DNA of 64,000 bases from a virus, in the IMG/VR virus record IMGVR_UViG_3300032235_000911, positions 1 through 64,000 of that record. One strand, given 5' to 3'. How positions within the stretch are numbered: the stretch's first letter is position 1; each line of letters starts with the position of its first letter. Made by a program: the position numbers and the translations under genes. The notes below the pieces were generated by a model that was not told where the DNA came from, made no database searches, and saw only the letters and a list, made by a program, of their open reading frames with translations. Of the stretch, positions 17,801-25,106 are shown piece after piece.

Positions 17801-17946
17801 GTTGCTTCTGCTGAAAGATTAAAATTATTTAAATTTAATGTATCCGTAGAAGAAGGCAAAATAGCTGTCGATGCACCATCTCTGAGCCATCCGCTAGTTG
17901 CGTTCCAGTTTCCACCTGCTGCACTTGTACGTGTATATACGGCCAT
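14821..17946 (-). CDS. Large beta-helical adhesin with autotransporter-type (PATR) repeats
   Basis: A 1041-residue protein rich in Gly, Thr, Ser and Asn with no cysteines in the repeat units. Repeats of the autotransporter-associated beta-strand type are visible, e.g. KTGAGTLVLTGLSTYDRGI and KQGTGTWTLSSANTHTGPN, each ending in an isGGxL-like turn, with further copies throughout (KTGLGMLGLGG, ITGSGTITNNGNLNI). In bacteria these repeats build the beta-helical passenger of secreted adhesins. No C-terminal autotransporter barrel or signal peptide is seen, and the gene lies among fibre genes, so a virion fibre or receptor-binding role is inferred. It starts at 17946 after GGAG. Confidence 0.68.
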   Translation of the reverse strand: MAVYTRTSAAGGNWNATSGWLRDGASTAILPSSTDTLNLNNFNLSAEATLTLQNNLSLTQFPRNINAFDTTSTFFPWTIAGGYQIPIDGTTTIYCEISPTTYTTRAFRISTPTITGTGKIVKTGLGMLGLGGVSGQVNTFSGGIDVNGGWISPVFDGDTLGTGPITFQNLTGNSSFGITTGASTNVYVVPNKFIIKSSVNLGFAGSSAPPITFSGEFNIPNAGEVTISVNKSHSLNGVITGPKTAIFRREGAGALGLNYNTLNASQFAGIFRFIAGTTTISDYTLQNATFDTDYQVGVTLSGDVRIGAITGGSPLTLQGTTYIGSDYANDGYHSGIQNGTGTITINKIGSNNQTFAGPGGNKTSSPINIQGGSLTYTTNNPLSTTTATLTTTISDGAQLRLYGNISTITTGPMSLGGTLRSLTVPNIATTPAFGGRITLTRGAYLTADVNSTLNIYDLRLNGQMLYITGAGSVKFNTPPTYLDTVSGLVVLGKLDVSGISTSPTYLDGTGTIIGNIGFGEGGNFISGNGSGGQTLAISGSVTAAAGISIISAGADPNTNIASKIAITGTFSALGSFGVRCTGTGWKAGVEYAIATFATSTPPSVFLALAWTDSANPRIGSGTVRSTSTAIYITPQATLANLTWNGGVSGLWYDNQNSGFTFSGGGTGFYNGDNVTFSTAQNTSTATVNGAVTVASLSILNPSSRGSQTITGSGTITNNGNLNITDSTFDAARTDPYSVFLGVAGTHGTINVRQTRQYVGTEIRSIFLYVTNANALGGTSQINLTSDFTYGDIRVLFTAGANGLTTSRNVYTFTGAPTIFDVAANTRVTFSGTITNQGVGGVSYENFRKTGAGTLVLTGLSTYDRGINFYDGTLEINNIANIGVPSALGTAPGGSPFYSGTTLKYTGPTASTNRDFTVLGFLDASGTGTLTCNGIISSSSGSAVGLTGTSTGVISTTIGGTGVGLTKQGTGTWTLSSANTHTGPNTISGGKLVISKKTGLGTGAVSLAGSLQCTDKTTDPTKIASVSSFTTTGGSARLIIGA

Positions 17947-17960
17947 TATAGTTTACTCCA

Positions 17961-18230
17961 TTAACTTAATAAGATTTTAAAAGCACTGCCCTCTTGATAT
18001 ACAGCGCCAGCAGTAAAGCTCGTGTTGTTTGCTATTGTTATATTTGTTGCACTGCCTGTTAGCGAACCTGTCCAAGTTATTAGAGTCCACACGCCAGCAG
18101 CATTAAATACGCTCGTATTTAATTCTATCACAAGACCACTGTTTATGTTTATGTTTCCGGTAACTTCAAGTGTGCCGCCAATTTGTATCGGTGGACCTAA
18201 TATTTTTTTAATAACTTTAACTAATGGCAT
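17961..18230 (-). CDS. Small beta-rich fibre-related protein
   Basis: An 89-residue protein starting at ATG 18230 with AAGGAAAG upstream. The N-terminus PLVKVIKKILGPP recalls the PLKVL start of other fibre proteins here, followed by IGGTLEVTGNININSG as in the beta repeats. The C-terminal half (VWTLITWTGSLTGSATNITIANN) resembles the closing strand unit of autotransporter-repeat proteins, like parts of the adjacent adhesin. It may be a cap or a mini-fibre attached to that adhesin. Confidence 0.55.
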   Translation of the reverse strand: MPLVKVIKKILGPPIQIGGTLEVTGNININSGLVIELNTSVFNAAGVWTLITWTGSLTGSATNITIANNTSFTAGAVYQEGSAFKILLS

Positions 18231-18250
18231 TTTTGCTTTCCTTGTTTATT

Positions 18251-19594
18251 TTATAATACACCTTTAATAGTAAAGTATGCCTTGCTGCCGGTTGTTGTTG
18301 AAATTACTGTTACAAGATCATTTGCGGATACCGACGTTGGGAAGCTTGACGACACACTATTTTTCATAACATATGCACTTGCTGCGCCGCTACCTGTATA
18401 TTGTGAGAAAGCTTGCATTGTAAAGGCTCTTGGGCTAAGATAGTTTAATAATTCGCTGCCGCTTGTGATACTACCAGTAACTTCACCGGCAATATCATAT
18501 GGAGTACCGGTAATATTAGCGCCGTCACCAACAAATGATCCACGGAATTCTGCCGATCTTGCAGCAGGATATATTTCCATTTCGTCATTTACAGCGTCAT
18601 AGATAATACGTGCGTCTTCGCTTGGTACACTTCCAAATTGGATACCTGCTCCGTTTAGTACGGTTGCGTCTGTTGCACCGCTTGCAATAAGGATATATTT
18701 ATCTGTTATTTCAAGGTTGGTGCTATTGACACTTGTTGTTGTACCGTTGACGGTCATGTTACCGGCCACCGTTAGGTTACCATTAACTGCTGTAGTTCTT
18801 CCCGAAGCACCAATATTAACAGCGTTTGTATTTGTTGTACCAATATTAACGCTGCCGCTTGCAGTTCCGCCTGTACCGCCTCTTATTGTAACCGATCCGC
18901 CTGTTCCCTGTAGTGAGTTAGCGGCACCCCCCGCAAGTGTAATGCCGCCAGCAGTGTAGGAACCAGAAGTATTTGCCGTTCCTCCAATTATAGAATATGA
19001 AAAGCCGCTACCAGAATTAAATCCTACTGGCTGTAAAGTTGTGGAGAATGAAGGATTTGTTGTTATAATTGTCGAAGTAGTACCATTTATACGAGTAAGT
19101 AATGAAATGGATGTCGTCCATATATCACCATTTACGGGTGAAGTTGGATTAGATCCTGTGGGAATATTTAATGGTGCGCTTGCGGTGGTGGAAGCACGAA
19201 GTGTTTGTTTTGCCGTAAATGTATTACTGCCTGTTGTCGCATATGGTGTCAAGTCTTGCTGAATACCGGTAAGGCCGCTGCCGTCGCCAACAAATGTTCC
19301 GCTAAAGGAAGCCGTTACGCTATTAAGACTAATATTGTCCTTTAGGATAATTGGATCAAGCGAAGTTCCGCTGCCAGTTATATTACCAGAAGAAGAAACA
19401 GACGAGATGCCAGCAGAAGCACCAGGAATATATTTATCCTGTGCTGCGTTATATACAAGCGTCTCGCCGTCTGTGGGCAGGGTTGTTGAAATAGGAATAT
19501 TTTGAATGCCAACTACGATTGGGGCCATAAAAGACCCGCTTAGGTCTCCATTATAAGCAGACGCGCCTCTAATACCGTTTATTGTTACACTCAT
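18251..19594 (-). CDS. Tail-fibre-like protein with VGDGSGLTGI and SGAT modules
   Basis: A 447-residue Ser/Gly/Thr-rich protein. It contains the common fibre motif SFSGTFVGDGSGLTGI near residue 105 and GSFVGDGANITG near 355. An NLEITDKYILIASGATDAT module with GAGIQFGS sits near 290-320, and a C-terminal domain beginning TPYDIAGEVTGSITSG ends in AYFTIKGVL. The same SGAT module and YDIA domain occur in the next protein (19697-21655), so the two are mosaic paralogues. It is likely a receptor-binding fibre or a fibre segment. The start lies behind the alternative hairpins at 19602-19622. Confidence 0.68.
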   Translation of the reverse strand: MSVTINGIRGASAYNGDLSGSFMAPIVVGIQNIPISTTLPTDGETLVYNAAQDKYIPGASAGISSVSSSGNITGSGTSLDPIILKDNISLNSVTASFSGTFVGDGSGLTGIQQDLTPYATTGSNTFTAKQTLRASTTASAPLNIPTGSNPTSPVNGDIWTTSISLLTRINGTTSTIITTNPSFSTTLQPVGFNSGSGFSYSIIGGTANTSGSYTAGGITLAGGAANSLQGTGGSVTIRGGTGGTASGSVNIGTTNTNAVNIGASGRTTAVNGNLTVAGNMTVNGTTTSVNSTNLEITDKYILIASGATDATVLNGAGIQFGSVPSEDARIIYDAVNDEMEIYPAARSAEFRGSFVGDGANITGTPYDIAGEVTGSITSGSELLNYLSPRAFTMQAFSQYTGSGAASAYVMKNSVSSSFPTSVSANDLVTVISTTTGSKAYFTIKGVL

Positions 19595-19601
19595 CTAAAA
19601 T

Positions 19602-19622
19602 GGTTCCTTGAACCAATGGTTC
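19602..19622 (-). promoter_or_regulatory. Mutually exclusive hairpins over the ribosome-binding site of the 447-residue fibre gene
   Basis: On the minus strand the leader reads GAACC-ATT-GGTTC-AAG-GAACC. The middle arm GGTTC can pair with either flanking GAACC. Pairing with the second closes over AAGGA, the apparent Shine-Dalgarno 9 nt before the ATG at 19594; pairing with the first frees it. A translational switch is inferred; the sequence shows only the three arms. Confidence 0.35.
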
Positions 19623-19630
19623 GAATAAAT

Positions 19631-19670
19631 ATAAAGGCATGAATAGTCACACTACGCATGCCGCCTTTAT
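19631..19670 (-). terminator. Possible weak terminator or leader stem between fibre genes
   Basis: ATAAAGGC-ATG at 19631-19641 pairs with CATGCC-GCC-TTTAT at 19657-19670 with a three-base bulge. On the minus strand it is followed by ATTTATTC, a poor T-tract. It sits in the 102-nt gap after the gene at 19697, so it could attenuate read-through into the next fibre gene. Confidence 0.35.
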
Positions 19671-19696
19671 ATAATTAGTTTCTAAAATAAGTTTTT

Positions 19697-21655
19697 TTAT
19701 CTCAAACTTCCAAGAATTGTAAAATATTCATTTGCTGATGCACTTGTTGCGTAGACCGACAAAACATCCCCAGCGCTCGCTGTGCGAGCTGAGGAGGGAA
19801 CGAACACAACATTGTTTATTCTATATTGAAAGTTTGGTGTAGATTCTGAGGCTGAAGTAAACGTCATATTTCTTGGAATTTTAAAGGTCAACACAGAACT
19901 GCCGCTTGTGTAGGAACCAGAAATCTCTGCAGCGATATCGTATGGCTGGCTATAGGACTGCCAGCGGTTGGTCGAAGAATTCCAAGCAATAAGCTGAAAA
20001 TCTGTACCAGTAAAAGGAGCTAAAGACCCAGTGCCGCTTGCAATATAGAGAGCGCCGCTTGTAAAAGAAGATAGCCCTGTTCCGCCGTGTTCTATCGGTA
20101 TTGTTCCTATTATGTTGTCGGCCTTAATGCCTATTATTTCATTACCATTGCCGTGAAAATAGGAAGCAGATACATAAGAAGCAGTTACGCGTGAAGCCGT
20201 TACATAAGAGGCAGTGACATCGCCTAATAAAGTAATAGAATCTTTTAAGACGAATGGATCAACGGCAGTCCCACTGCCAGTTAAATTGCCGCTTACAAAA
20301 GTTTGTATACCAGATAATTGACTGCCATCGCCATAGTATATTGAGGCCGAGACGTGCGATGAGGCTGTTAATGTGGATACAGAAGCGTCTGCATTAAGTG
20401 AGGCAGTGCCGTTTTGTACAGTAATGCTACCGCTACCGGTAATACTATTATGTATATATTCCTGCAAACTTGTTATTTGGCTTGCGGTTATAAATAACCC
20501 TTCCCCGCTGCCGGAGAAAGAGGAAGCGCTTACGCTTGAAGATACATATAGTGTTCCGCTTACAACCTGGTCGGTTGTAAATGTATTTACCGCACCAGTA
20601 AGAGCGTATTTTGTACCGTCTTCTACAGATGCCGCAATAACTCCACTTAAGTGGCTACCATCACCATAGTATGAACCGCTAAAATAGGCTGATTCGACAT
20701 AACCACCGCTTATATGTGAGGAGGTAATATGCTCTGTTGTTAGCCTTGGAAATACCTCCAACGAGTTAGAACTACTTATAAAACGAATATGCGCGTGTGA
20801 TCCTAAATCATCATATGTGTCAGGACCAGTGCTGCCACTTCCCCACTGTATACCAGAACCATCAAGCGAGGCGTGATCTGTTGCTCCACTTAATATAACA
20901 AGATATTTATCACCAAAGTTTACTTGAGTTCCACTAACATAGTTTAGCACACCGATACTTGCTGTACCTTGGACATAAATATTGGAGGCGGTTACACTTG
21001 TTACAGAAATATTACTTGCCAAGCTCATTGTTGGGTACTGCGAAGTACCTGTTTTGACAAGATTTGTGCTTGCAGATATATCTAATACTGCTGCTGGTAC
21101 GGATGCAGCGATTGTTACCGAACCAGAGCTATTTGTTATACTTATATTAGCGCCCGCAGTTAGGCGATTTGCAATAAACTTGCTACCACTTGATATTAAT
21201 AGTTGCCCCTCAAGCGTTGGTTCAACGTCAATACCGCCCTTGCCCATTATATAGGAGTTTGATCCGGTATCCCATATAACTGCATAGTTGGGCGTGCTAT
21301 TGCTGCCGCTTAATACGCGAAAAGAATTGGTTGTGTCAGCGATAAGTAAGGTGCCGGGGGTCAAGGAGCCTGTACCGATACCGCCGCTAACAACAGGTAT
21401 GATCGATCCAATCCGTATATTTGGCCTTAACGGGTCAGCCGAGCTGTTTGTTAGCGGTGTATCTACCGTTACATTGTGTATAAGGCTTGAGGTTAGATCA
21501 GAGAGAATATATAGTTCATAACTACCGTTGCCTTGCGAAACTAATACACTACCAGATAGATCAAGCGAGGACGATGCTTTTGTTATAAGCTCAAAAAGAG
21601 TTTGACCTTTTGTGTTATCTGTTATAATTCCTGGTACTTGAAATGTTAGTTTCAT
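19697..21655 (-). CDS. Tail-fibre-like mosaic protein
   Basis: A 652-residue protein with a distinct N-terminal head (MKLTFQVPGIITDNTKGQTLFELI) and then Ser/Gly/Thr-rich fibre sequence. It has repeated YYGDGSxLSGV/I motifs (near residues 330 and 450) and a DKYLVILSGATDHASLDGSGIQWGS module near 250-275 like that of the 447-residue fibre. The C-terminal domain (PYDIAAEISGSYTSG to YFTILGSLR) also aligns with the C-terminus of that neighbour. The N-terminal head probably fixes it to the particle while the C-terminal part may contact the host; this assignment follows usual fibre polarity and is inference. Confidence 0.68.
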   Translation of the reverse strand: MKLTFQVPGIITDNTKGQTLFELITKASSSLDLSGSVLVSQGNGSYELYILSDLTSSLIHNVTVDTPLTNSSADPLRPNIRIGSIIPVVSGGIGTGSLTPGTLLIADTTNSFRVLSGSNSTPNYAVIWDTGSNSYIMGKGGIDVEPTLEGQLLISSGSKFIANRLTAGANISITNSSGSVTIAASVPAAVLDISASTNLVKTGTSQYPTMSLASNISVTSVTASNIYVQGTASIGVLNYVSGTQVNFGDKYLVILSGATDHASLDGSGIQWGSGSTGPDTYDDLGSHAHIRFISSSNSLEVFPRLTTEHITSSHISGGYVESAYFSGSYYGDGSHLSGVIAASVEDGTKYALTGAVNTFTTDQVVSGTLYVSSSVSASSFSGSGEGLFITASQITSLQEYIHNSITGSGSITVQNGTASLNADASVSTLTASSHVSASIYYGDGSQLSGIQTFVSGNLTGSGTAVDPFVLKDSITLLGDVTASYVTASRVTASYVSASYFHGNGNEIIGIKADNIIGTIPIEHGGTGLSSFTSGALYIASGTGSLAPFTGTDFQLIAWNSSTNRWQSYSQPYDIAAEISGSYTSGSSVLTFKIPRNMTFTSASESTPNFQYRINNVVFVPSSARTASAGDVLSVYATSASANEYFTILGSLR

Positions 21656-21666
21656 TTAGCTACTCT

Positions 21667-22977
21667 TTATACCGAGCCGGTTGTTATTAGTAAGTCTGCA
21701 AATAGCACTCTGCCATTACCATAGGCAAATAAATCGGTTCCGTGTGCGATAAATTCGTATCTGCCTGCTGGGCAGCTCGACGTTTCCATTATAAATGTTT
21801 GCGGTTCTGTGTTCGTTATAGAGGCAGATGCAGCTATAAATGAGCCGCTTTCAAGAGTTAACGTTAACTCTTCGCCAGCGACTGAGATTCTTGCTTGGCC
21901 AACTATAACCATTTTATCATAGACAGCTGGGCTTGTTCCTTGTGGAGCATATGTCCATTCGTTTAATACAACTTTACTATTCTGGAAGTTATATGCATTT
22001 ACAGCAAGGCTCTTGATCGTATTTGGATAGATAAGATTTGGCAGCGAAACATCTGAACGAAGTGCGCTATTGTAGGTTAGCATAGCAGATACTTCGCCAT
22101 ACATACCACTTGTTAATATATCCTCGGAGCCAGTTACATATATAACATGACGCATACTTGCTATTTGAGCCTCAGAGTTGTATATAACGCCTGGTGGCAG
22201 TTTTATTGTGTAATCTGTATGTGAAACGCTTGCTTCTGGTAAATGGCTTATTTTAATATAGCAATCTTTGTTTGTGCTATTCTGTATAAGCACATCGACG
22301 CAGGCGCGAAGGTATTGTTCGTTATAGTTTAAGTCTGGTATTAGGTTTGTTTGTGCTAAGTCAAGACCTTGGAGTTCGCTACCACTAAATATACTTGAAC
22401 TAACGTGTGTTGCGCGGCAATAGGCATTTATTTCTTTAAGATAGTTAGTACTTTGGCTAATACTGCTTGTTATTTGTTCAAGCGCAGCGGTTAAATAGTT
22501 ATATGTACGATCTGCACTTTGGCTTAGAGCAACGAGCGTTACATTAGAAGCAGTAAGTTGGTCGTGTGAGGCGGTGAGAGTATTGTAGATAACAACCTCA
22601 CTGCTTGATATATCAGTTAATAAATCATTTGAAGAGCTTATAGAGCTGCTAATACTTGATAGGTATCCGCTGGAAGCGGTTAAGTGATCATAACTGGCGG
22701 TTGCGTAGTTATATGAAGCGGTAAGTTGGCTATATATTTGCTCTAATGAGCTGGATATGTCGGTACTTGACGAAATATTCGCTAAACTGCTACTGATATC
22801 ATTTATGCTGCTTGTGAGATAACCAAAATCATTTATTGTCACAGATGAAGATACAAGCTCCGCAAGAGAATATGGCAATACACGTTCGTCGCTACCACTT
22901 CCGCGTTTTACAACCAATAGACTTTGACTAACTTGCGCATCATCTATTACAAAAAATGGATCTCTATTTTCTGCCAT
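21667..22977 (-). CDS. Ser-rich coiled-coil structural protein with shared C-terminal beta domain
   Basis: A 436-residue protein. Residues 45-180 are a Ser-rich, heptad-like region (repeated TASYNY, TASYDHLTASSGYL, ISSSISSS) suggesting a trimeric shaft. From about residue 210 a globular beta domain begins: VLIQNSTNKDCYIKISHLPE, then IKLPPGVIYNSEA and MRHVIYVTG. The same order of motifs occurs in the protein at 28612-29412 (IQNNTNGYLYIRLS, then EAKDTNSRMRHTC), so both share a domain. It is likely a short tail fibre or adaptor. A TATAAATA on the minus strand overlaps the start codon but is too close to be its promoter. Confidence 0.62.
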   Translation of the reverse strand: MAENRDPFFVIDDAQVSQSLLVVKRGSGSDERVLPYSLAELVSSSVTINDFGYLTSSINDISSSLANISSSTDISSSLEQIYSQLTASYNYATASYDHLTASSGYLSSISSSISSSNDLLTDISSSEVVIYNTLTASHDQLTASNVTLVALSQSADRTYNYLTAALEQITSSISQSTNYLKEINAYCRATHVSSSIFSGSELQGLDLAQTNLIPDLNYNEQYLRACVDVLIQNSTNKDCYIKISHLPEASVSHTDYTIKLPPGVIYNSEAQIASMRHVIYVTGSEDILTSGMYGEVSAMLTYNSALRSDVSLPNLIYPNTIKSLAVNAYNFQNSKVVLNEWTYAPQGTSPAVYDKMVIVGQARISVAGEELTLTLESGSFIAASASITNTEPQTFIMETSSCPAGRYEFIAHGTDLFAYGNGRVLFADLLITTGSV

Positions 22978-22991
22978 ATTTATATCTCACT

Positions 22992-23459
22992 TTATATTTC
23001 TTCGTATACGCTACCTACTGATTCAACTGTATTTAATAATATCGTATTTTGGTCTACTTGGTTAGTACTTGGAGTACCAGGAGATCTCCAATATATATAT
23101 TTATTATTAGCTGTGTTTCTTGCTCTCATTAACCAAACAATGGTACTTAGTTTATCAGGATAAAACTTTCCCATTCTCTGTAGGTAGACAAGATCTGCGC
23201 TAGCTCCACCTTGAGACAATGCCGTAGCTGGCATTCTCTGTAGGTAGACAAGATCTGCGCTAGCTCCGCCTTGTGCCAATGCTTCTGACGGCATTCTTTG
23301 TAAATAAATCGCATCAAGGTTCGCCGCCAGCATAGCAACACTAGAAGACTCCTCTTGGATACTGCCCGTTACATACTGAAATGACGCACTATCATACAAT
23401 ATAAGTGCATTATCTGGCCAGAGAGAAGTACTGCCCGAAGCTAAATAATATTCTGACAT
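22992..23459 (-). CDS. Small fibre-related protein with a 20-residue tandem repeat
   Basis: A 155-residue protein in which a 20-residue unit, LVYLQRMPATALSQGGASAD in its middle copy, occurs twice nearly exactly, with a partial third copy (YLQRMPSEALAQGGAS) and a final YLQRM. The underlying DNA repeats with a 60-bp period. The flanking N-terminal part (EYYLASGSTSLWPDNALILYD) and C-terminal part (WLMRARNTANNKYIYWRSPG) are unique. It is placed in the fibre cluster with only 6 nt to the previous gene. The function is unknown; copy number could vary by slippage and change length. Confidence 0.58.
   Translation of the reverse strand: MSEYYLASGSTSLWPDNALILYDSASFQYVTGSIQEESSSVAMLAANLDAIYLQRMPSEALAQGGASADLVYLQRMPATALSQGGASADLVYLQRMGKFYPDKLSTIVWLMRARNTANNKYIYWRSPGTPSTNQVDQNTILLNTVESVGSVYEEI
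23172..23311. repeat. 60-bp tandem repeat inside the 155-residue fibre gene
   Basis: Units begin at 23172 and 23232 and share almost every base across about 45 nt (starting cattctctgtaggtagacaa). A more diverged third unit starts at 23292. The period of 60 bp keeps the reading frame. Confidence 0.8.
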
Positions 23460-23465
23460 ATTTTA

Positions 23466-24998
23466 TTATAGATCTGGAGGCGCATCGGAATTAAATGGGA
23501 ACCAGATACCTCCTAATAATATTCTATCGTAATATAAGCCTGTTCTGCCCATCGAACCATTAAAGCCACCTGCAGGGCCTAACTTAACATCCGCAATTCG
23601 ACCTGCGTATCTAATTTTTGTACCAGCAGAAACATCTAATAGCGGTAATGGATATTCTAAATAAGTACCATCAAGCGTAGTGGTAGCGTTTGTAGATGTA
23701 AGAGAAAGAACACCAACTGCATTTAATTGACTATCAAAATTGCTATCTTTAAAATATACTGGTATTGTTGAGAACAAACCGGATTCGGTTTTTAAACCAG
23801 CGTCTTCATTTATTTTAAAGTACGCAAGTGGTTGATAATAACAATCGTTAAACCACGCAAAGTCAGTACCATTGTGCCAAGGCGCTATTCCACCTGGACC
23901 TTCGATATCATTTTCTCTATCTATCGTAAATAAATCCGTTGGTTGAGTTCCTATAAAATTAAGACTATTTCTTGCAACGGTGCTATATGCCATAAAAAAA
24001 ACATTTCCAACGTTGTATTTTGTTGTTGGTAGAGAAGAGGAGAGAGAGTCGGCTATTTTATCTATGCCTAAAATAAATGTTGGCGATCCATTTTCTGTGA
24101 TATATGTATAGCTGCCGCCATATTCATCATTATAGACTGTGTTTATGTTAATGGTCGCTGGAGTATTTGGTGCAATTAATACATTTCCGCTATTGCAAAG
24201 ACGTCTGTATGTCGCAGTGCTAAACGTTGAATATTTTTCAAATGATAACTCGTCAGATCTATATGGTCTAACAAATTCACTTGTTACTGTATTTTGCGGT
24301 TCGCCATAGAAAAATGTTATTCCGACTGAATGACCAAAAAGACTTCTCTTTGATTGTCCATTTACAGCCCCATCCACAGTTACGATAGAAGATGTAGCTG
24401 TGTTTGCAGAGTATGAAGGAACTGCAGACGCGTAATCTAATACTATATATAAATCTTCTCCGCCTGGATGTTGCTTGAGTTCTTCTCTTGTGTTTTTTAA
24501 TAAAATCCAAGAGCGTCCCACGCTGGAGGAGATAAGATGGTTTTGGTTTCCTCCAATGCTAGAAGTTGTATTGTGATTACATGGATATATAAGGCGGTGC
24601 ATCTCGTTAACAGGAATTTTGTTATCGATAAAATAAGCATCAGTAAAATATGTCGCACTCTGAGTAATCCACATATCAGAGCCAGTTACGGCAAATTTGG
24701 TTTGTAAAGAAGGATTTGTTCTATTATTTTGTCCATAACTGGCTGTTTGATTTGGGTAATACCCAGTGTCAGGAAATAAAGCAGAGCCGGTGGCGTCAGT
24801 GCGATATGAGCAACTAACAAATTCCCATCCGGCACCAAGTAGAGATTCTTTTATATAATAAAGAGTTGGTGCAGTTTTTAATACGGTATATGGTTCTCTT
24901 GCATACCCAGGTGCGATACTAAAAGTTAGTGAATCAATTTTATCTGTTGCATAATTTAACCAATTCCAATATCTCTCATTTTTGCCATTGCCAGCCAT
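23466..24998 (-). CDS. Virion protein of unknown fold in the fibre cluster
   Basis: A 510-residue protein starting at ATG 24998 after AAGGAG. It is rich in Tyr, Asn, Thr and Ser and looks like an all-beta globular protein (ERYWNWLNYATDKI at the start, GGIWFPFNSDAPPDL at the end). It lacks the low-complexity Ser-Gly repeats of its neighbours and has no signal peptide or membrane helix. I recognise no named domain. Position between fibre genes and right after a strong terminator suggests a separately expressed structural or receptor-binding protein. Confidence 0.6.
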   Translation of the reverse strand: MAGNGKNERYWNWLNYATDKIDSLTFSIAPGYAREPYTVLKTAPTLYYIKESLLGAGWEFVSCSYRTDATGSALFPDTGYYPNQTASYGQNNRTNPSLQTKFAVTGSDMWITQSATYFTDAYFIDNKIPVNEMHRLIYPCNHNTTSSIGGNQNHLISSSVGRSWILLKNTREELKQHPGGEDLYIVLDYASAVPSYSANTATSSIVTVDGAVNGQSKRSLFGHSVGITFFYGEPQNTVTSEFVRPYRSDELSFEKYSTFSTATYRRLCNSGNVLIAPNTPATININTVYNDEYGGSYTYITENGSPTFILGIDKIADSLSSSLPTTKYNVGNVFFMAYSTVARNSLNFIGTQPTDLFTIDRENDIEGPGGIAPWHNGTDFAWFNDCYYQPLAYFKINEDAGLKTESGLFSTIPVYFKDSNFDSQLNAVGVLSLTSTNATTTLDGTYLEYPLPLLDVSAGTKIRYAGRIADVKLGPAGGFNGSMGRTGLYYDRILLGGIWFPFNSDAPPDL

Positions 24999-25044
24999 TT
25001 ATAAACTCCTTAATGTATATTCTCTACAAATATATAGTCGATAA

Positions 25045-25082
25045 ATATAAAAAAGGCGGCTGTTTATCAACAAACAGCCGCC
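25045..25082 (-). terminator. Strong Rho-independent terminator downstream of the 1162-residue fibre gene
   Basis: A perfect 11-bp stem, GGCGGCTGTTT with AAACAGCCGCC, and a 6-nt loop occupy 25055-25082. On the minus strand it runs straight into TTTTTTATATTTAT. It ends the transcript of the gene at 25107-28595 and separates it from the next gene. Confidence 0.88.
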
Positions 25083-25106
25083 TCTTTGTTTTATTAAAAT
25101 ATTGTA

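Noticed and set aside
19611-19630. TGGTTCGAAT, resembling a tRNA T-loop
   Set aside because: No acceptor, D or anticodon stem can be built around it; the bases belong to the GAACC/GGTTC hairpins.
22977-22984. TATAAATA on the minus strand as a T4-type late promoter
   Set aside because: It overlaps the ATG at 22977, so transcription would begin inside the gene.
23172-23311. Tandem repeats considered as a CRISPR array
   Set aside because: The 60-bp units are contiguous coding repeats without unique spacers.
24277-24510. 77-codon Arg/Lys-rich minus-strand frame
   Set aside because: It is nested in the 510-residue gene and its basic composition comes from the frame shift.
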